From Limosilactobacillus balticus (GTDB taxonomy: Bacteria; Bacillota; Bacilli; Lactobacillales; Lactobacillaceae), in contig NZ_JACIVH010000064.1 of assembly GCF_014145615.1 (NCBI RefSeq), positions 96,831 through 160,830 of the forward strand: 64,000 bases of DNA, in the 5' to 3' direction. Made by a program: the position numbers and the translations under genes. Shown here one piece after another: positions 8,461 to 16,867 of the stretch. Positions within the stretch are counted from its first letter, which is position 1; each line of letters starts with the position of its first letter. Under the pieces are notes generated by a model. That model did no database searches. It had not been told where the DNA came from and saw only the letters and a program-made list of their open reading frames with translations.

Positions 8461-8727
8461 ATGAAAGCTGTTGTATCTGTTCTAGGTGAAGACCAAGTTG
8501 GAATTATCGCTAAGGTAAGTGCCCTTCTTGCTCAAAAACAAATTAATATTCTAGATGTTTCCCAAACAATTATGGATGGCAATTTCGTAATGATGATGTC
8601 TGTGATGATTCCTGAAAACCTTGATAGTTATCAATTAACTAATGAATTTACAGAACTCGGTAAAGAGATTGGCGTTGAAATTAACCTTAGAAATGCCAAA
8701 ATTTACGATGCCATGCATAATCTTTAA
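8461..8727 (+). CDS. ACT-domain protein (UPF0237)
   Basis: An 88-residue single ACT domain, beginning MKAVVSVLGEDQVGIIAKVS, the usual ligand-binding beta-alpha-beta start. ACT domains bind small molecules such as amino acids and act as regulators. The protein has no enzyme domain. The ribosome site is GAGAGGA. The next gene, 24 bases on, is a UPF0210 protein; this two-gene arrangement is widely conserved in Firmicutes, so the two products probably act together. Function of the pair is not known to me. Confidence 0.88.
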   Translation: MKAVVSVLGEDQVGIIAKVSALLAQKQINILDVSQTIMDGNFVMMMSVMIPENLDSYQLTNEFTELGKEIGVEINLRNAKIYDAMHNL

Positions 8728-8751
8728 TATGTACAGGAGGAATATCCCTTA

Positions 8752-10095
8752 ATGAATTCACAACAAATTTATGAAACTAGCCACATGATTTCTAATGAAA
8801 ACCTCGACGTGAGGACAATCACGATGGGAATTTCTTTACTTGATTGTATCGATAGTGATAGTACGGTTGCATGTCAAAAGATCTATGACAAAATTACGAC
8901 AAAAGCAAAGGACCTTGTTAAAGTCGGCCAACAAATTGAAGCTGAATATGGGATTCCGATTGCTAACAAGCGAGTAACTGTTACCCCTATTTCCCTCATT
9001 GTCGCTGCCTCTCAAGACCACGACTATGTTAAATATGCTAAAACCTTGGACAGAGCTGCTAAAACATTAGGGATTGACTTTATTGGTGGTTACAGTGCCC
9101 TCGTTCAAAAGGGATATCAGACTGGTGACCGCACGTTAATCGCTTCCCTCCCTGAAGCATTGGCGGAAACTGATTTTGTTTGTGCATCAGTAAATGTTGG
9201 TTCTACTCGTAGCGGAATCAATATGGATGCCGTTGCGCAAATGGGTGAAGTAGTCGTTGCTGGCTCAAAGCTTGATATGATGACAAATGCTAAATTAGTT
9301 ATCTTTTGTAATGCTGTTGAAGATAATCCCTTCATGGCGGGCGGATTTCATGGTGTTGGTGAACCAGATGTAGTAATAAATGTTGGTGTTTCAGGTCCTG
9401 GAGTTATCAAAACCGCCCTAGAAAAAGTTAAAGGTGAATCAATGGACGTCGTTGCTGAAACGATCAAAAAAACTGCCTTTAAGGTTACACGAATGGGTCA
9501 ATTAGTAGGAACTGTTGCCGCGGAAAGACTGGGCGTTCAATTTGGGATCGTGGACCTTTCTCTCGCACCAACTGCTGCCGCTGGTGATTCAGTTGCGGAA
9601 GTTTTAGAGGAAATTGGAGTCGCCCAGGTTGGAACTCACGGAACCACCGCTGCTCTAGCTATGTTAAACGATGCCGTGAAAAAAGGTGGGATTATGGCCT
9701 GCAGTCATGTTGGTGGTTTATCAGGCGCATTCATCCCCGTCTCTGAAGATGCTGGCATGATTAAGGCAGTTAACGCTGGAACGCTAAATATCTCTAAATT
9801 AGAAGCAATGACTGCAGTTTGTTCCGTTGGTCTTGATATGATTGCCATCCCTGGTGATACACCAAAAGAAACCATTAGCGCAATGATTGCTGATGAAGCG
9901 GCGATTGGAATGATTAATAATAAAACCACTGCTGTCCGCGTGATTCCCGCACCTGGTAAAAAAGTTGGTGATACGGTTGAATTCGGCGGTTTGTTAGGAT
10001 ATGCCCCGGTAATGGCGGTCAACAAAGCCACAAGTACCGCCATGATTAACCGTGGTGGACTTATTCCCGCCCCAATTCATAGTTTCAAAAATTAA
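8752..10095 (+). CDS. UPF0210 / DUF711 (PFL-like) family protein
   Basis: A 447-residue cytoplasmic protein of the UPF0210 family, full length for the family. Conserved glycine-rich blocks are seen, such as [15 protein letters not shown] (about residue 210), [19 protein letters not shown] (about 275) and [15 protein letters not shown] (about 325). The family is distantly related to pyruvate-formate-lyase-like proteins by annotation, but no glycyl-radical motif is visible, so that name should not be taken as function. It follows the ACT-domain gene by 24 bases with an AGGAGGAAT site. Reaction unknown. Confidence 0.88.
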   Translation: MNSQQIYETSHMISNENLDVRTITMGISLLDCIDSDSTVACQKIYDKITTKAKDLVKVGQQIEAEYGIPIANKRVTVTPISLIVAASQDHDYVKYAKTLDRAAKTLGIDFIGGYSALVQKGYQTGDRTLIASLPEALAETDFVCASVNVGSTRSGINMDAVAQMGEVVVAGSKLDMMTNAKLVIFCNAVEDNPFMAGGFHGVGEPDVVINVGVSGPGVIKTALEKVKGESMDVVAETIKKTAFKVTRMGQLVGTVAAERLGVQFGIVDLSLAPTAAAGDSVAEVLEEIGVAQVGTHGTTAALAMLNDAVKKGGIMACSHVGGLSGAFIPVSEDAGMIKAVNAGTLNISKLEAMTAVCSVGLDMIAIPGDTPKETISAMIADEAAIGMINNKTTAVRVIPAPGKKVGDTVEFGGLLGYAPVMAVNKATSTAMINRGGLIPAPIHSFKN

Positions 10096-10105
10096 TTTTA
10101 AAAGA

Positions 10106-10141
10106 ATAGCGAGAGATTAGGAATCCCTAGTCTCCCGCTAT
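10106..10141 (-). terminator. Hairpin between convergent genes
   Basis: ATAGCGaGAGAttAGG pairs with CCTAGTCTCcCGCTAT (10106-10141). Read on the minus strand it is followed by TCTTTTAAAATTAA, so it best serves the GNAT gene; on the plus strand the T-tract is poor. Confidence 0.6.
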
Positions 10142-10149
10142 CTTAGTGT

Positions 10150-10674
10150 TTAATTACCTGTTAATAAGGCGTAAACATATGAATTTTCTTCTGGACGGTA
10201 AACCCCGTGAAGTTCACCAACTTTAGTAAAGCCATTCTTGTCGATCAAGTGTTGCATGATCTTGTTATCTTCATGGGTATCAATCCGAATAGTCTTAATA
10301 TCCTTCCGATTATTCTTAATGTAATCAATTACACTAGTGAATAATGCTGAGGCATACCCTTTTCCAGCATGATTAGAGTGAATTGCCACACGGTGAATAA
10401 CAACATAATGATCAGTGTCAATTAACCAATCACCGTCAAGTTCATCATATGAGTGATCTGGTGCTTCAACAATTGATAATGCACCAACAGTTTCATCATC
10501 TTGTGATTGTACAAGGTATGCAAATCCTTTTTCAATATCTTCTTTGATATGTTCTTCGTTCGGGTAATCTCCTTGCCATTGATCGATCCCTTGTTCAGCT
10601 AATTGGTTTCGACCATCTCGCAGAATTTCCATAATTTGATTTAAATCATCCATTTTAGCTTGTTTGATTTGCAT
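10150..10674 (-). CDS. GNAT-family N-acetyltransferase
   Basis: A 174-residue acetyl-CoA-dependent N-acyltransferase. The acetyl-CoA loop is seen at HAGKGYASALF (about residue 105), after the beta-4 strand VVIHRVAIHSN, and the C-terminal NGFTKVGELHGVYR block is typical. The start is taken at ATG 10674 because GGGAAGG lies 7 bases upstream; the longer open frame to 10764 has no site and a non-matching N-terminus. Substrate unknown; it could act on a small molecule or protein N-terminus. Confidence 0.88.
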   Translation of the reverse strand: MQIKQAKMDDLNQIMEILRDGRNQLAEQGIDQWQGDYPNEEHIKEDIEKGFAYLVQSQDDETVGALSIVEAPDHSYDELDGDWLIDTDHYVVIHRVAIHSNHAGKGYASALFTSVIDYIKNNRKDIKTIRIDTHEDNKIMQHLIDKNGFTKVGELHGVYRPEENSYVYALLTGN

Positions 10675-10833
10675 CGTATTACCTTCCCTTCTCATTACAT
10701 TAATTAGATGTGTTATTCGTTTAACAACCCTAATACTGTAACATATTTTACGTTTTAAATACAACTGTTAACTATTAAAAGTTACCCCTTCAATATGCTA
10801 TGATAGCACTAAAAAGAAAAAGAAGGCTTCTAT

Positions 10834-11679
10834 ATGACCAAATTTATTAAATTTACTTTAACAATATTTATTGCATTTCTCCTAACATTTATTTATGGAC
10901 TAGCAGCAAATCCAGTTCATGCAGACCTTTCCAATAAATATATTCATTCTACTACCCCCACCCTCTTTTTCCATGGCTACGGAAGCGGCGCCCATGCAGA
11001 AGAGTATATGGTAAATGGAATTATGAAGGCAGGCGTGTCAAAAACGGTTATCACTGCAGATGTTGCTGGTGATGGGACCGTTACTCTTAAAGGAAATATC
11101 CCTCATAACGCTGTTAATCCGCTCGTAATGGTCAATTTCAATGATAACCATAGTACAAATTATGAATTACAAGGTCAATGGGTTAAGAACGTTCTTGAAG
11201 AACTACAAGCTAAATATCATTTTAAAAAGGTAAATATTGAAGCGCACTCCATGGGAAACATGGCAGTTATGTATTTTCTCCTTGCTAATGCCGGCAACCA
11301 TAACCTTCCGCAAATTCAAAAACAAGTTGCGATGGCTGGAACATTTGATGGTGCAATTGGCTGGAATGAACCTGCTAATCTAACAGTGAATAAAAAGACG
11401 GGAAAACCTTCCGCAATGAATGATTCCTATCAAAAGTTACTCCCATTACGTCACCGTTATCCAAAGCAAATTAAATTAATGAATATTTACGGTGACTTAA
11501 AAGATAGCAACGATAGCCAAGTTTCAAACGCTTCCTGTCTTTCTCTTAAGTACCTTATTAACAACCGCGCACGTTCATACCGCGAAGTTAAGATTACTGG
11601 ACCAAATGCTAAACACGAATTACTTCATCATAATCCGCAAGTCAATAAAATCTTAATCAGTTTTTTCTGGAGAAAGTAA
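10834..11679 (+). CDS. Secreted alpha/beta hydrolase, DUF915 family
   Basis: A 281-residue protein with an N-terminal signal or anchor (residues 5-25 hydrophobic, likely cleavage after NPVHA at 30). The alpha/beta-hydrolase fold shows the oxyanion-loop HGYGSGAH (about residue 47), the nucleophile Ser139 in EAHSMGNMAV, and candidate acid and base residues in IYGDLKDSND and KHELLHHNP. DUF915 proteins are common cell-surface lipase/esterase-like proteins of lactobacilli; the substrate is unknown. An extended -10 (TGCTATGAT, ending near 10804) lies upstream. Its last 27 bases overlap the convergent GT8 gene. Confidence 0.88.
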   Translation: MTKFIKFTLTIFIAFLLTFIYGLAANPVHADLSNKYIHSTTPTLFFHGYGSGAHAEEYMVNGIMKAGVSKTVITADVAGDGTVTLKGNIPHNAVNPLVMVNFNDNHSTNYELQGQWVKNVLEELQAKYHFKKVNIEAHSMGNMAVMYFLLANAGNHNLPQIQKQVAMAGTFDGAIGWNEPANLTVNKKTGKPSAMNDSYQKLLPLRHRYPKQIKLMNIYGDLKDSNDSQVSNASCLSLKYLINNRARSYREVKITGPNAKHELLHHNPQVNKILISFFWRK

Positions 11680-12501
11680 TAATGCTGCGCTAATAAGCTT
11701 ATTAGTCATTTGAAAGTAGTTTTTGTATAAAGCAGTGTAGCGTCCACTATTTTTAGTTGGTAGCCAGGGCTTGTCTCGTCCGCAATAATGAAGAATCACG
11801 GTATTACGCATTACCCAATCGGTTGTCCATTCACCAAAAGAAATCGTTTCGTAAATACCACCTTTACGAGTATCAAAATTATATAATTGATCAGGGACAG
11901 ACTTAATATAGCGCCCATATAAGGCGTTCAAGACGTCTTGATCAGGGAGTAAAAGTGTATGGGTACGGATATAGTTAAAAATGTCCGTATCCTTTACTGT
12001 TTTACGGATAGTATCAAGGTTCATTAGGAGAACGCCAGAATTATAATACCCGTCAGCATCAAAGTTTTGCAGACGAATCTTATTAATAACCTCTGTTGTA
12101 TTCGTAAGATTTGTATGGATGGCGGAAGCATATAGGTATCCATCTAATGAAGTCTCATACAGACTTGAAAGATCATTAATACACAATACATCAGCATCTA
12201 AATACAAAATCTTATGCAAATCTTGAGGTAAAAGACGGTGTGCTAGTAAACGATAATATATTGTTGTCGGGTAGCGGTCTGTAACTGGTGCTTTGCTAAA
12301 TAATTGATTATTAACTTTGATCGGAAAATAGTTCATTCCTAATTGCTCACAAACTCTTTCCAAGTCATCAGTTCGTTTCAATTTGTCCTCTTGTAAGACA
12401 TATACGTTAAATTCTTGTGCTTGCGTATTTAGTTTAATTGATAATAAAACGGTCGCTAATTGCGTAACAAATTTGTCGTTAATTGAAAATAATAAATTCA
12501 T
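11653..12501 (-). CDS. Family 8 glycosyltransferase
   Basis: A 282-residue GT-A-fold retaining glycosyltransferase. The DxD metal/UDP-sugar motif is Asp102-Ala-Asp104 in ILYLDADVLC; a second signature, LHYCGRDKPW near residue 250, matches HxxGxxKPW. Such enzymes add glucose or galactose to lipopolysaccharide, wall polymers or surface glycoproteins. The start at 12501 follows AAGGAG by 9 bases; the longer upstream frame lacks a site and overlaps the divergent gene. The stop codon lies inside the 3' end of the DUF915 gene. No export signal, so cytoplasmic. A role in glycosylating surface proteins is only a guess. Confidence 0.88.
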   Translation of the reverse strand: MNLLFSINDKFVTQLATVLLSIKLNTQAQEFNVYVLQEDKLKRTDDLERVCEQLGMNYFPIKVNNQLFSKAPVTDRYPTTIYYRLLAHRLLPQDLHKILYLDADVLCINDLSSLYETSLDGYLYASAIHTNLTNTTEVINKIRLQNFDADGYYNSGVLLMNLDTIRKTVKDTDIFNYIRTHTLLLPDQDVLNALYGRYIKSVPDQLYNFDTRKGGIYETISFGEWTTDWVMRNTVILHYCGRDKPWLPTKNSGRYTALYKNYFQMTNKLISAALLLSPEKTD

Positions 12502-12536
12502 TTCATTACACTCCTTACATCTTATTTTACAAAACG

Positions 12537-12565
12537 TTGACGTGGATTGCGATTCAGTATTTAAT
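12537..12565 (+). promoter_or_regulatory. Promoter of the HD-domain hydrolase gene
   Basis: TTGACG (12537-12542) and TTTAAT (12560-12565) are 17 bases apart, with the start codon 37 bases further on. Confidence 0.6.
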
Positions 12566-12601
12566 ATTATTAAAGAATCAATCAAGAATAGAGGTTTTTT
12601 G

Positions 12602-13258
12602 ATGAAACAAGCGGAACAATTAGCTGCCATTAAAGAGTACACCATTCAAAAATTAGGTCAGGATAAGACCGGGCATGGGATGGACCATATTAACCGCGTA
12701 GTAAAAATGAGTAAACGGTTAGCTATGGGCGAAAAAGTTGACCCATTTCTACCCATTGTGGCGGCTTACCTTCACGATACAATTGATGAGAAATTAGTTG
12801 ATAATGTTGAAACAGCTAAACAAGAGTTGATTAATTACTTAAAGCAAAATGACTTTAGTGATGAACAAGTCAAAACAATTATGGATGTCATCAATAATAT
12901 TTCTTTTGCTCATACATTAGACAAAGAGGAAGTAAAACTCTCAATCATCGGGCAAATAGTACGCGATGCAGACTGGTTAGATGCGATCGGCGCAATTGGC
13001 ATCACCCGCGCAATCTATTATGGGGGTGGTCATCATGAAAAAATATACGATCCGGCTATTAAACCTCGTCATAATATGTCCCGGGAAGAATATCGTAATT
13101 TAGCAAATGAAACTATCATTAATCACTTTGATGAAAAGCTCTTACACTTAAAGGACATGATGAACACTGAAACTGCCAAGAAAATTGCAAATCACCGTCA
13201 ACAAGTAATGCTCGACTTTCTTGACGAGTTTCATGCCGAATGGGATGCAAAGATGTAA
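12602..13258 (+). CDS. HD-domain phosphohydrolase
   Basis: A 218-residue metal-dependent phosphohydrolase of the YedJ-like HD group. Metal ligands are visible: His25 and His29 in TGHGMDHINRV, His58-Asp59 in AAYLHDTIDE, and Asp in VRDADWLDAIGAIG (about residue 125). These enzymes usually remove phosphate from nucleotides or related molecules; the substrate is unknown. The start at 12602 has AGAGG upstream; the longer frame to 12383 runs through the divergent GT8 gene and is not credible. It is transcribed alone. Confidence 0.88.
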   Translation: MKQAEQLAAIKEYTIQKLGQDKTGHGMDHINRVVKMSKRLAMGEKVDPFLPIVAAYLHDTIDEKLVDNVETAKQELINYLKQNDFSDEQVKTIMDVINNISFAHTLDKEEVKLSIIGQIVRDADWLDAIGAIGITRAIYYGGGHHEKIYDPAIKPRHNMSREEYRNLANETIINHFDEKLLHLKDMMNTETAKKIANHRQQVMLDFLDEFHAEWDAKM

Positions 13259-13279
13259 ATTATTTAGAGAAATAGTAAA

Positions 13280-13320
13280 GAGGCTGGGAGAAAACTTTTG
13301 TTTTCTCTCAGCCTCAACTA
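13280..13320 (+). terminator. Terminator hairpin after the HD gene
   Basis: GAGGCTGGGAGAAAAC (13280-13295) pairs with GTTTTCTCTCAGCCTC (13300-13315) around TTTT. The following T-tract is short (CTTTTATG), so it is a strong stem with a weak tail. A dispersed repeat starts right after it. Confidence 0.65.
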
Positions 13321-13327
13321 CTTTTAT

Positions 13328-13392
13328 GAACAATAGAAAGATAACGTGGAACTAGCTTCGCCAACCGCCTTGTCGAGGAGGTTATTTTCCAC
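13328..13392. repeat. Dispersed palindromic repeat, short copy
   Basis: This copy shares GAACAATAG-n-AAGATAACGTGGAA at one end and CCTTGTCGAGGAGgTTATTTTCCAC at the other with the reverse complement of 62655-62792. Its ends GTGGAA (13346-13351) and TTCCAC (13387-13392) are inverted. The interior is only about 16 bases, against about 80 in the other copy. No coding capacity. Confidence 0.7.
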
Positions 13393-13401
13393 TCTCTTTG
13401 C

Positions 13402-14046
13402 TTACTTATCATCTTTTTTATTTTTAGCACTTCTTAAGTCGACAATAATCGAACCACCCTGCTTATCGCCTGCAGAGTTACCTGAATCATTATGATGATT
13501 ATTATCAATATGCAATGCTTTGCGCGCTACCCACCGAAAAATTAATGAGATTGGTGCTACTAGGAAGCCATATAATAATCCTGTCAGTAATGCATTAGGA
13601 ATAATTAGTTGAACGAATGTTAATCCACCTGTTGGCGTCCCCGTTAAAGCTAGTCCAATTAGTCCATAAAAGATTGAAATAAAGAATAATTGAACTAGAC
13701 CGGTAAAAATAGCAAGCCATAGTAATTGTGAATGATTGAGATCAATAGATAACGGAACCTGTTTGCGTAAAATCAAACCAACCACAATCAAAATAACGAT
13801 AAAATCGACTAATATTACCCAGTCGGCAGTTCCAAGAACAATCATAATTATGGCACTAACAAGCGTTACAATAAATGCAATATTAATTCCTAATGCGACC
13901 GCCGTTCCAACTGCAATCACACCAGCTAAGGGCATAAACGCCTCACCGGTCGGTAAAATTGTTTGAAAGCCAGTAAATGATATTAATATCATTAAAATAC
14001 CTGCAGCAATTGCCAAAAGGATTTTAATTAAAGTTTGTTTTTTCAT
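13402..14046 (-). CDS. Predicted membrane protein, unknown function
   Basis: A 214-residue integral membrane protein with about six hydrophobic segments between residues 5 and 185, followed by a hydrophilic, His- and Lys-rich tail. The compact small-protein topology resembles transporter S-components or DUF2232-type proteins, but I see no diagnostic motif. The start ATG overlaps the stop of degV as ATGA (14043-14046), so it is translationally coupled to that gene; the longer frame to 14079 is inside degV. Coupling suggests a role with the DegV-like lipid-binding protein. Confidence 0.75.
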   Translation of the reverse strand: MKKQTLIKILLAIAAGILMILISFTGFQTILPTGEAFMPLAGVIAVGTAVALGINIAFIVTLVSAIIMIVLGTADWVILVDFIVILIVVGLILRKQVPLSIDLNHSQLLWLAIFTGLVQLFFISIFYGLIGLALTGTPTGGLTFVQLIIPNALLTGLLYGFLVAPISLIFRWVARKALHIDNNHHNDSGNSAGDKQGGSIIVDLRSAKNKKDDK

Positions 14047-14921
14047 GCTAAAGGCTTCTTTGCTGTATCTTGCATCCATGCTAAGGCCAGCGCACCTTTT
14101 CCTAAGTGGGAGCCAATTACCGGACCAAAGTAACTTAACTCAAACGAAATATCAGGATGATCTGCTTGAAGTTTATCAAGCCACTTTTGCCCTTCTTCTG
14201 GAACATTGGCATGAATAACCATTGCTCTAACTGGATAGTCAAGTTTAGCAATATCCTCATCAAAGATTTGCTCACAGCGAAGTTTAGCCTTTTTCATCGA
14301 CCGCACCTTTTCAAACGCTTCAATGGCATGCGTTGGAGTATGCATAGTCAAGAGAGGTTTGATTTTTAAAATTGAGCCTACAAAGGCAGAGGCGTTTGAT
14401 AAACGACCACCACGAACAAGGTTTTGCAAGTCATCTACCACAAATACATTATTAAAGGTATCACGATATTCCTTTACCTTTTTAACAATGTCATCTAAAT
14501 CATCGTCTTCACTAGCTAATTTAGCTGCTTCTAAGGCTAAGTATCCCATCATCTTAACTGTTAAGTGGGAATCAATTGGCACGATCTTGATTGTATCCTT
14601 CATTTGTTCAGCAAGTTGCTCAACAGTATCCAAATATCCTGTAATCGCCCGTGTTAAATGAATGCTAATCACAGCATCATACCCACCATCGGCTAATCCT
14701 TGGTAAACTTCCATCAATTGACCGATCGGCGTTTGAGAAGTCGTTGGAAAAGAGCTTGAATTTGCCATCTTTTCATAAAAATCACTGGTGGAAATATCGA
14801 CACCTTCACGGTATGTTTGACCATCCAATGTCACTGGGATTGGGACAACATGAATATTATTAGCCGCCGCCTCTTCAGGAGAAAGGTAGGCAGTGCTGTC
14901 AGTAACAACAGCAATTTTCAT
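14043..14921 (-). CDS. DegV-family fatty-acid-binding protein
   Basis: A 292-residue EDD-fold protein. The N-terminus MKIAVVTDSTAYLSPEEA, the FPTTSQTP loop (about residue 60) and ISIHLTRAITGYLDT (about 100) are the DegV lipid-headgroup-binding motifs. Family members bind fatty acids and, as FakB, present them to the kinase FakA for phosphorylation and entry into phospholipid synthesis. No fakA is nearby, so the FakB role is inferred. It is followed by a coupled membrane protein gene. Confidence 0.9.
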   Translation of the reverse strand: MKIAVVTDSTAYLSPEEAAANNIHVVPIPVTLDGQTYREGVDISTSDFYEKMANSSSFPTTSQTPIGQLMEVYQGLADGGYDAVISIHLTRAITGYLDTVEQLAEQMKDTIKIVPIDSHLTVKMMGYLALEAAKLASEDDDLDDIVKKVKEYRDTFNNVFVVDDLQNLVRGGRLSNASAFVGSILKIKPLLTMHTPTHAIEAFEKVRSMKKAKLRCEQIFDEDIAKLDYPVRAMVIHANVPEEGQKWLDKLQADHPDISFELSYFGPVIGSHLGKGALALAWMQDTAKKPLA

Positions 14922-15137
14922 CTTATCAACTCCATGTTCTAAATTTGTATAATTAAAAATAATTGCGTTTTTACGCGGATTTCACCCACATAATACAAAA
15001 AGCATACCACATTGACGGCCCTAAACCAACCAAAAATATGTCCACTAAAGTAACATTACTTTTCATTAATGATGTAAAACTGTATAATTAATAGTGCTAT
15101 TTTCGTTTGTAATTATAATATTTAGGAGGCTACACTA

Positions 15138-16820
15138 ATGTCTTTTGACGGCTTGTTTACTCATGCAATTGTCCATGAGCTAGATCAAAAATTAACTACT
15201 GGTCGGGTAGCCAAAGTTAGTCAACCTTACCCTGCAGAATTAATTATTACTATCCGTGCTCACCGGCACAATTATCCATTACTTATTTCTGCTAATCCAA
15301 CATACCCACGAATCCAAATTACTGAGATTCCATACAAAAATCCAGCGGTTCCAACTAATTTTACAATGACGATGCGGAAATACCTTGAAGGCGCAATCAT
15401 CAACAAAATTGAACAAGTTGATAATGATCGGATTATCAAAATTATCTTTGACACTCGTGATGAATTAGGAGATAGTCAACAATTAGTTCTTGTGAGTGAG
15501 ATTATGGCTCGTCATAGTAATATCTCACTAATCAATCTTAAGACGGGTAAAATCATTGACACCATTAGGCATGTTGGCTCAGACCAAAACCGGGTTCGCC
15601 TGTTATTACCAGGTGCAACCTTTGTCATGCCACCAAAGCAAGATAAAGTTAATCCTTATTTGCCAAACCAAATCTACTCTGATCTTGTAAGACAAACCGA
15701 TGATGCAGTAGAGTTAAGTCATCAGTTACAGCAGCAATATCAAGGATTTGGTAAAGACTCCGCGCGGGAATTAGCTGATAAATTATTGCAAAGTGATAAT
15801 TTACCAGCCACCTATCAACACTTTCTTAAGCACTTTGAAAATCCAGAGCCAGTATTAATCACCCACTCTAATGGAAAGACTCAATTTGCTGTATTCCCTC
15901 CATTAAATACTGATGGTGAGTTGCAACATTTCGACTCCCTCTCTGCTCTTCTTGATGCCTTTTACGCTAATAAAGCAGAGCAAGATCGTTCCAAAGAATT
16001 AGCTGGGCAAGTGTTAAAAGTTCTGAAGAATGAGCTAAAAAAAGATCGGCGAAAAGTAAAGAAACTGCAACAACAATTACAAGATGCAGCAACTGCAGAT
16101 CAGTACCGAATTTGTGGTGAAATCCTTACTACCTATCTTAGTAAATTAACGCCAGGAATGAAAGAAATCGAACTTCCCAACTTTTATGATGATAATAAAC
16201 CACTGAAAATCAAACTTGCTCCGGAATTATCACCATCGCGTAACGCCCAAAAATACTTTACTAAGTATAATAAGCTCAAAACCTCTGTCGAATATGTAAG
16301 GGAACAGCTAAAATTGACAAACGATGAAATCAAATACTTTGAAAATATTGAGAATCAGATTAAATTAGCTGCTCCCGCTGATATTCAAGAGATCAAACTG
16401 GAATTACAAGAGCAAGGGTATATTAAAAAGAAGAAAAGTGGGAAAAAACAACGAAAAGTTAAGGTAAGTGCTCCAGAAGAGTTTCATACTAGCGATGGCA
16501 CTAAAGTTTTAGTGGGTAAAAATAACCTGCAAAATGACCGTCTTAGCTTTAAGATTGCCAATAAAAATGAAATCTGGTTACATGTTAAAGATATCCCAGG
16601 CTCCCACGTGGTAATTCGATCAACAAACCCATCTGAAGGCACCATTCTTGAAGCCGCACAGTTAGCAGCGTACTTCTCTAAAGGTCGCGATTCAGATAAC
16701 GTGCCCGTTGATTATCTCCCTGTCAAACGACTTCATAAGCCAAACGGAGCTAAACCTGGATTTGTTATTTTTACAGGCCAGAAAACACTTTATGTAACAC
16801 CACATAAGCTTTCTAACTAA
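15138..16820 (+). CDS. rqcH: Rqc2-type ribosome quality control factor (NFACT protein)
   Basis: A 560-residue NFACT protein with the N-terminal NFACT-N/FbpA domain (1-200), helix-hairpin-helix and coiled coils (about 260-420) and the C-terminal NFACT-R/DUF814 domain (450-555, including NEIWLHVKDIPGSHVVIR). Bacterial RqcH binds 50S subunits with trapped nascent chains and adds C-terminal alanine tails for degradation. The Asp97-Arg98 pair needed for tailing is present at the same positions (DNDRII). Older annotation calls this fibronectin-binding protein A. AGGAGG lies 8 bases before the ATG, and a TATAAT sits near 15081. Single-gene unit. Confidence 0.92.
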   Translation: MSFDGLFTHAIVHELDQKLTTGRVAKVSQPYPAELIITIRAHRHNYPLLISANPTYPRIQITEIPYKNPAVPTNFTMTMRKYLEGAIINKIEQVDNDRIIKIIFDTRDELGDSQQLVLVSEIMARHSNISLINLKTGKIIDTIRHVGSDQNRVRLLLPGATFVMPPKQDKVNPYLPNQIYSDLVRQTDDAVELSHQLQQQYQGFGKDSARELADKLLQSDNLPATYQHFLKHFENPEPVLITHSNGKTQFAVFPPLNTDGELQHFDSLSALLDAFYANKAEQDRSKELAGQVLKVLKNELKKDRRKVKKLQQQLQDAATADQYRICGEILTTYLSKLTPGMKEIELPNFYDDNKPLKIKLAPELSPSRNAQKYFTKYNKLKTSVEYVREQLKLTNDEIKYFENIENQIKLAAPADIQEIKLELQEQGYIKKKKSGKKQRKVKVSAPEEFHTSDGTKVLVGKNNLQNDRLSFKIANKNEIWLHVKDIPGSHVVIRSTNPSEGTILEAAQLAAYFSKGRDSDNVPVDYLPVKRLHKPNGAKPGFVIFTGQKTLYVTPHKLSN

Positions 16821-16856
16821 AAAACTTCAGCCCAAGGCACCGGGCTGAAGTTTTTT
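16821..16856. terminator. Bidirectional terminator (rqcH / carB-like)
   Basis: AAAACTTCAGCCC (16821-16833) pairs with GGGCTGAAGTTTT (16842-16854), with T-tracts on both strands. It lies between two convergent stop codons 47 bases apart. Confidence 0.85.
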
Positions 16857-16867
16857 ATATCCCTAAA

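Noticed and set aside
12383..12601. Longer N-terminus for the HD hydrolase
   Set aside because: It would overlap the divergent GT8 gene and lacks a ribosome site; the ATG at 12602 fits the family start.
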